DNA of 8,171 bases from positions 1-8,171 of the forward strand of contig JAIDXA010000300.1 in the NCBI GenBank assembly GCA_029058705.1, given 5' to 3'. Positions 7,745-8,171 of this stretch are shown here, piece after piece. Source of the DNA: Paramuribaculum sp. (lineage in GTDB: Bacteria > Bacteroidota > Bacteroidia > Bacteroidales > Muribaculaceae). Every line of letters begins with the position of its first letter. The first letter of the stretch is position 1. The position numbers and the translations under genes were made by a program. Below the pieces are notes generated by a model that had not been told where the DNA came from, did not search any database, and saw nothing but the letters and a program-made list of their open reading frames with translations.

Positions 7745-7764
7745 TTCACCACATTTCACCACAT
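7745..7764. repeat. Tandem direct repeat, two 10-bp copies of TTCACCACAT
   Basis: TTCACCACAT occurs twice head-to-tail with no spacer (7745-7754 and 7755-7764). A 10-bp period puts both copies on the same helix face, which suits side-by-side binding of two protein subunits. The next base pair starts the neighbouring 23-bp-period repeat almost immediately. A regulatory role is inference; a replication-slippage duplication would look the same. Confidence 0.6.
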
Positions 7765-7765
7765 C

Positions 7766-7809
7766 TGTCATTAGACTATATAAAATTTTGTCATTAGACT
7801 ATATAAAAT
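7766..7809. repeat. Tandem direct repeat, two 21-bp copies at 23-bp period
   Basis: TGTCATTAGACTATATAAAA followed by T occurs at 7766-7786 and again at 7789-7809 without a mismatch. The copies are separated by TT. The distal copy overlaps the U-rich tail of the upstream gene's terminator, so the duplication has copied that tail. Two identical copies with no decay suggest either a recent duplication or selection, for example as paired binding sites. Confidence 0.75.
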
Positions 7810-7832
7810 AAGGTGTGCTGATTCCGCACACC
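7799..7832 (-). terminator. Intrinsic terminator of the small upstream gene
   Basis: On the minus strand GGTGTGC (7832-7826) and GCACACC (7818-7812) form a perfect 7-bp stem with a 7-nt loop, followed by TTATTTTATATAG. It begins 36 nt after the stop codon of the 92-residue gene. It should separate that gene's transcript from the SusC/SusD operon. The U-tract is interrupted by A, so termination may be incomplete. Confidence 0.72.
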
Positions 7833-7868
7833 CCGACAACCTCAACATCAAAAAGGCTATCGCAGCGC

Positions 7869-8147
7869 CTACATACGCAATCCGGGCAGCAGCAATCCTA
7901 TCAATTCAACGGCCGGCTGTCCAAGTTTTCTGACGTTCTCAACAATCTGCGCCTGCGACATATTTGTCACAGCAGCCTTATCGACGACTTCTTTAAGAGC
8001 TCTCACCATCCCGCGGTCGGTTGTCGCCGGCAGAAGACCTGCGAATTCATTCTCGTCCATTGACACAAACCGGGATATATCTGTGCTTACGGAGTCTCTG
8101 ACTTCGTTCATGGCCATGCGCGCTGTGTCGGTAAATCTATTTTCCAT
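7869..8147 (-). CDS. Small hypothetical protein, 92 residues, function unknown
   Basis: I do not recognise this protein. It begins MENRFTDTARMAMNEV, has no signal peptide or membrane segment, and looks mainly alpha-helical. Likely helices are about 6-18, 44-60 and 64-75, plus a hydrophobic C-terminal stretch about 78-90 ending ELIGLLLPGLRM. It has no cysteines and no recognisable DNA-binding or metal-binding motif. An in-frame TAG two codons upstream of the ATG fixes the longest possible start; Met11 and Met13 are later alternatives. Support for it being real comes from the compact terminator 36 nt after its stop and from sharing the strand of the neighbouring operon. Only 24 bases upstream are visible, so its promoter or operon partner is not. 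Any link to the nutrient-uptake operon is unproven, given the terminator between them. Confidence 0.65.
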   Translation of the reverse strand: MENRFTDTARMAMNEVRDSVSTDISRFVSMDENEFAGLLPATTDRGMVRALKEVVDKAAVTNMSQAQIVENVRKLGQPAVELIGLLLPGLRM

Positions 8148-8171
8148 TTTCTACTGTTTTTAATTCTTTTT

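Larger units (their letters stand above)
7452..7868. other. 417-base intergenic region: terminator, repeats, palindrome, promoter and leader
   Basis: No convincing gene lies here. Going toward the operon, it holds the terminator of the small upstream gene, a 23-bp-period duplication, a 10-bp duplication, a 26-bp palindrome, two homopolymer tracts (eight Ts at 7682-7689, nine As at 7637-7645), a Bacteroides-type promoter and an untranslated leader of about 150 nt. The leader can form a short 5' hairpin (GGCAA/TTGCC, 7579-7596) close to the predicted transcript start. The marked AT-richness of 7600-7700 contrasts with the flanking coding DNA. Confidence 0.7.

Noticed and set aside
7745..7809. 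CRISPR array
   Set aside because: There are only two copies of each repeat, spacers are 0 or 2 bases, and no cas genes are visible.
7815..8063. 82-codon plus-strand frame
   Set aside because: It starts inside a terminator hairpin and runs antisense to the 92-residue gene, which has better boundaries.

Overview
The window looks like a chromosomal piece of a gut Bacteroidales bacterium. It carries an outer-membrane nutrient-uptake operon of the SusC/SusD type, both lipoproteins have Bacteroidetes-style lipoboxes with acidic residues after the cysteine, starts lack Shine-Dalgarno sequences, and a Bacteroides-type -7 element (TAnnTTTG) lies upstream. Moderate GC content and overall style would fit Muribaculaceae, but that family-level placement is a guess. 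All supported genes are on the minus strand, so transcription runs from high to low coordinates.

Right end (8171 to about 7799): a 92-residue cytoplasmic protein of unknown function, followed by its own compact intrinsic terminator. Between it and the operon is a 417-base gap (7452-7868). Its half nearer the small gene holds a 23-bp tandem duplication, a 10-bp tandem duplication and a perfect 10-bp-arm palindrome. Its half nearer the operon holds a candidate promoter and a leader of about 150 nt.

Centre (7451 to 166): a three-gene operon with gaps of 17 and 15 bases. A SusC-family TonB-dependent transporter comes first, then a SusD/RagB-family lipoprotein, then a large lipoprotein with bacterial Ig-like domains. 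From the families, the SusC barrel and SusD lid should bind and import an oligomeric nutrient, and the third protein is probably a surface-exposed accessory binding protein. No glycoside hydrolase, peptidase or dedicated regulator is visible, so the substrate cannot be named.

Left end (165 to 1): the operon ends in a strong intrinsic terminator (12-bp stem, five Us). Immediately after the U-tract the sequence matches the 5' end of a group IIC intron. This class is known to insert just downstream of terminator hairpins. Only the first 77 nt are in the window; the rest, including any reverse transcriptase, would lie beyond the left edge. This is the most notable non-coding feature here.
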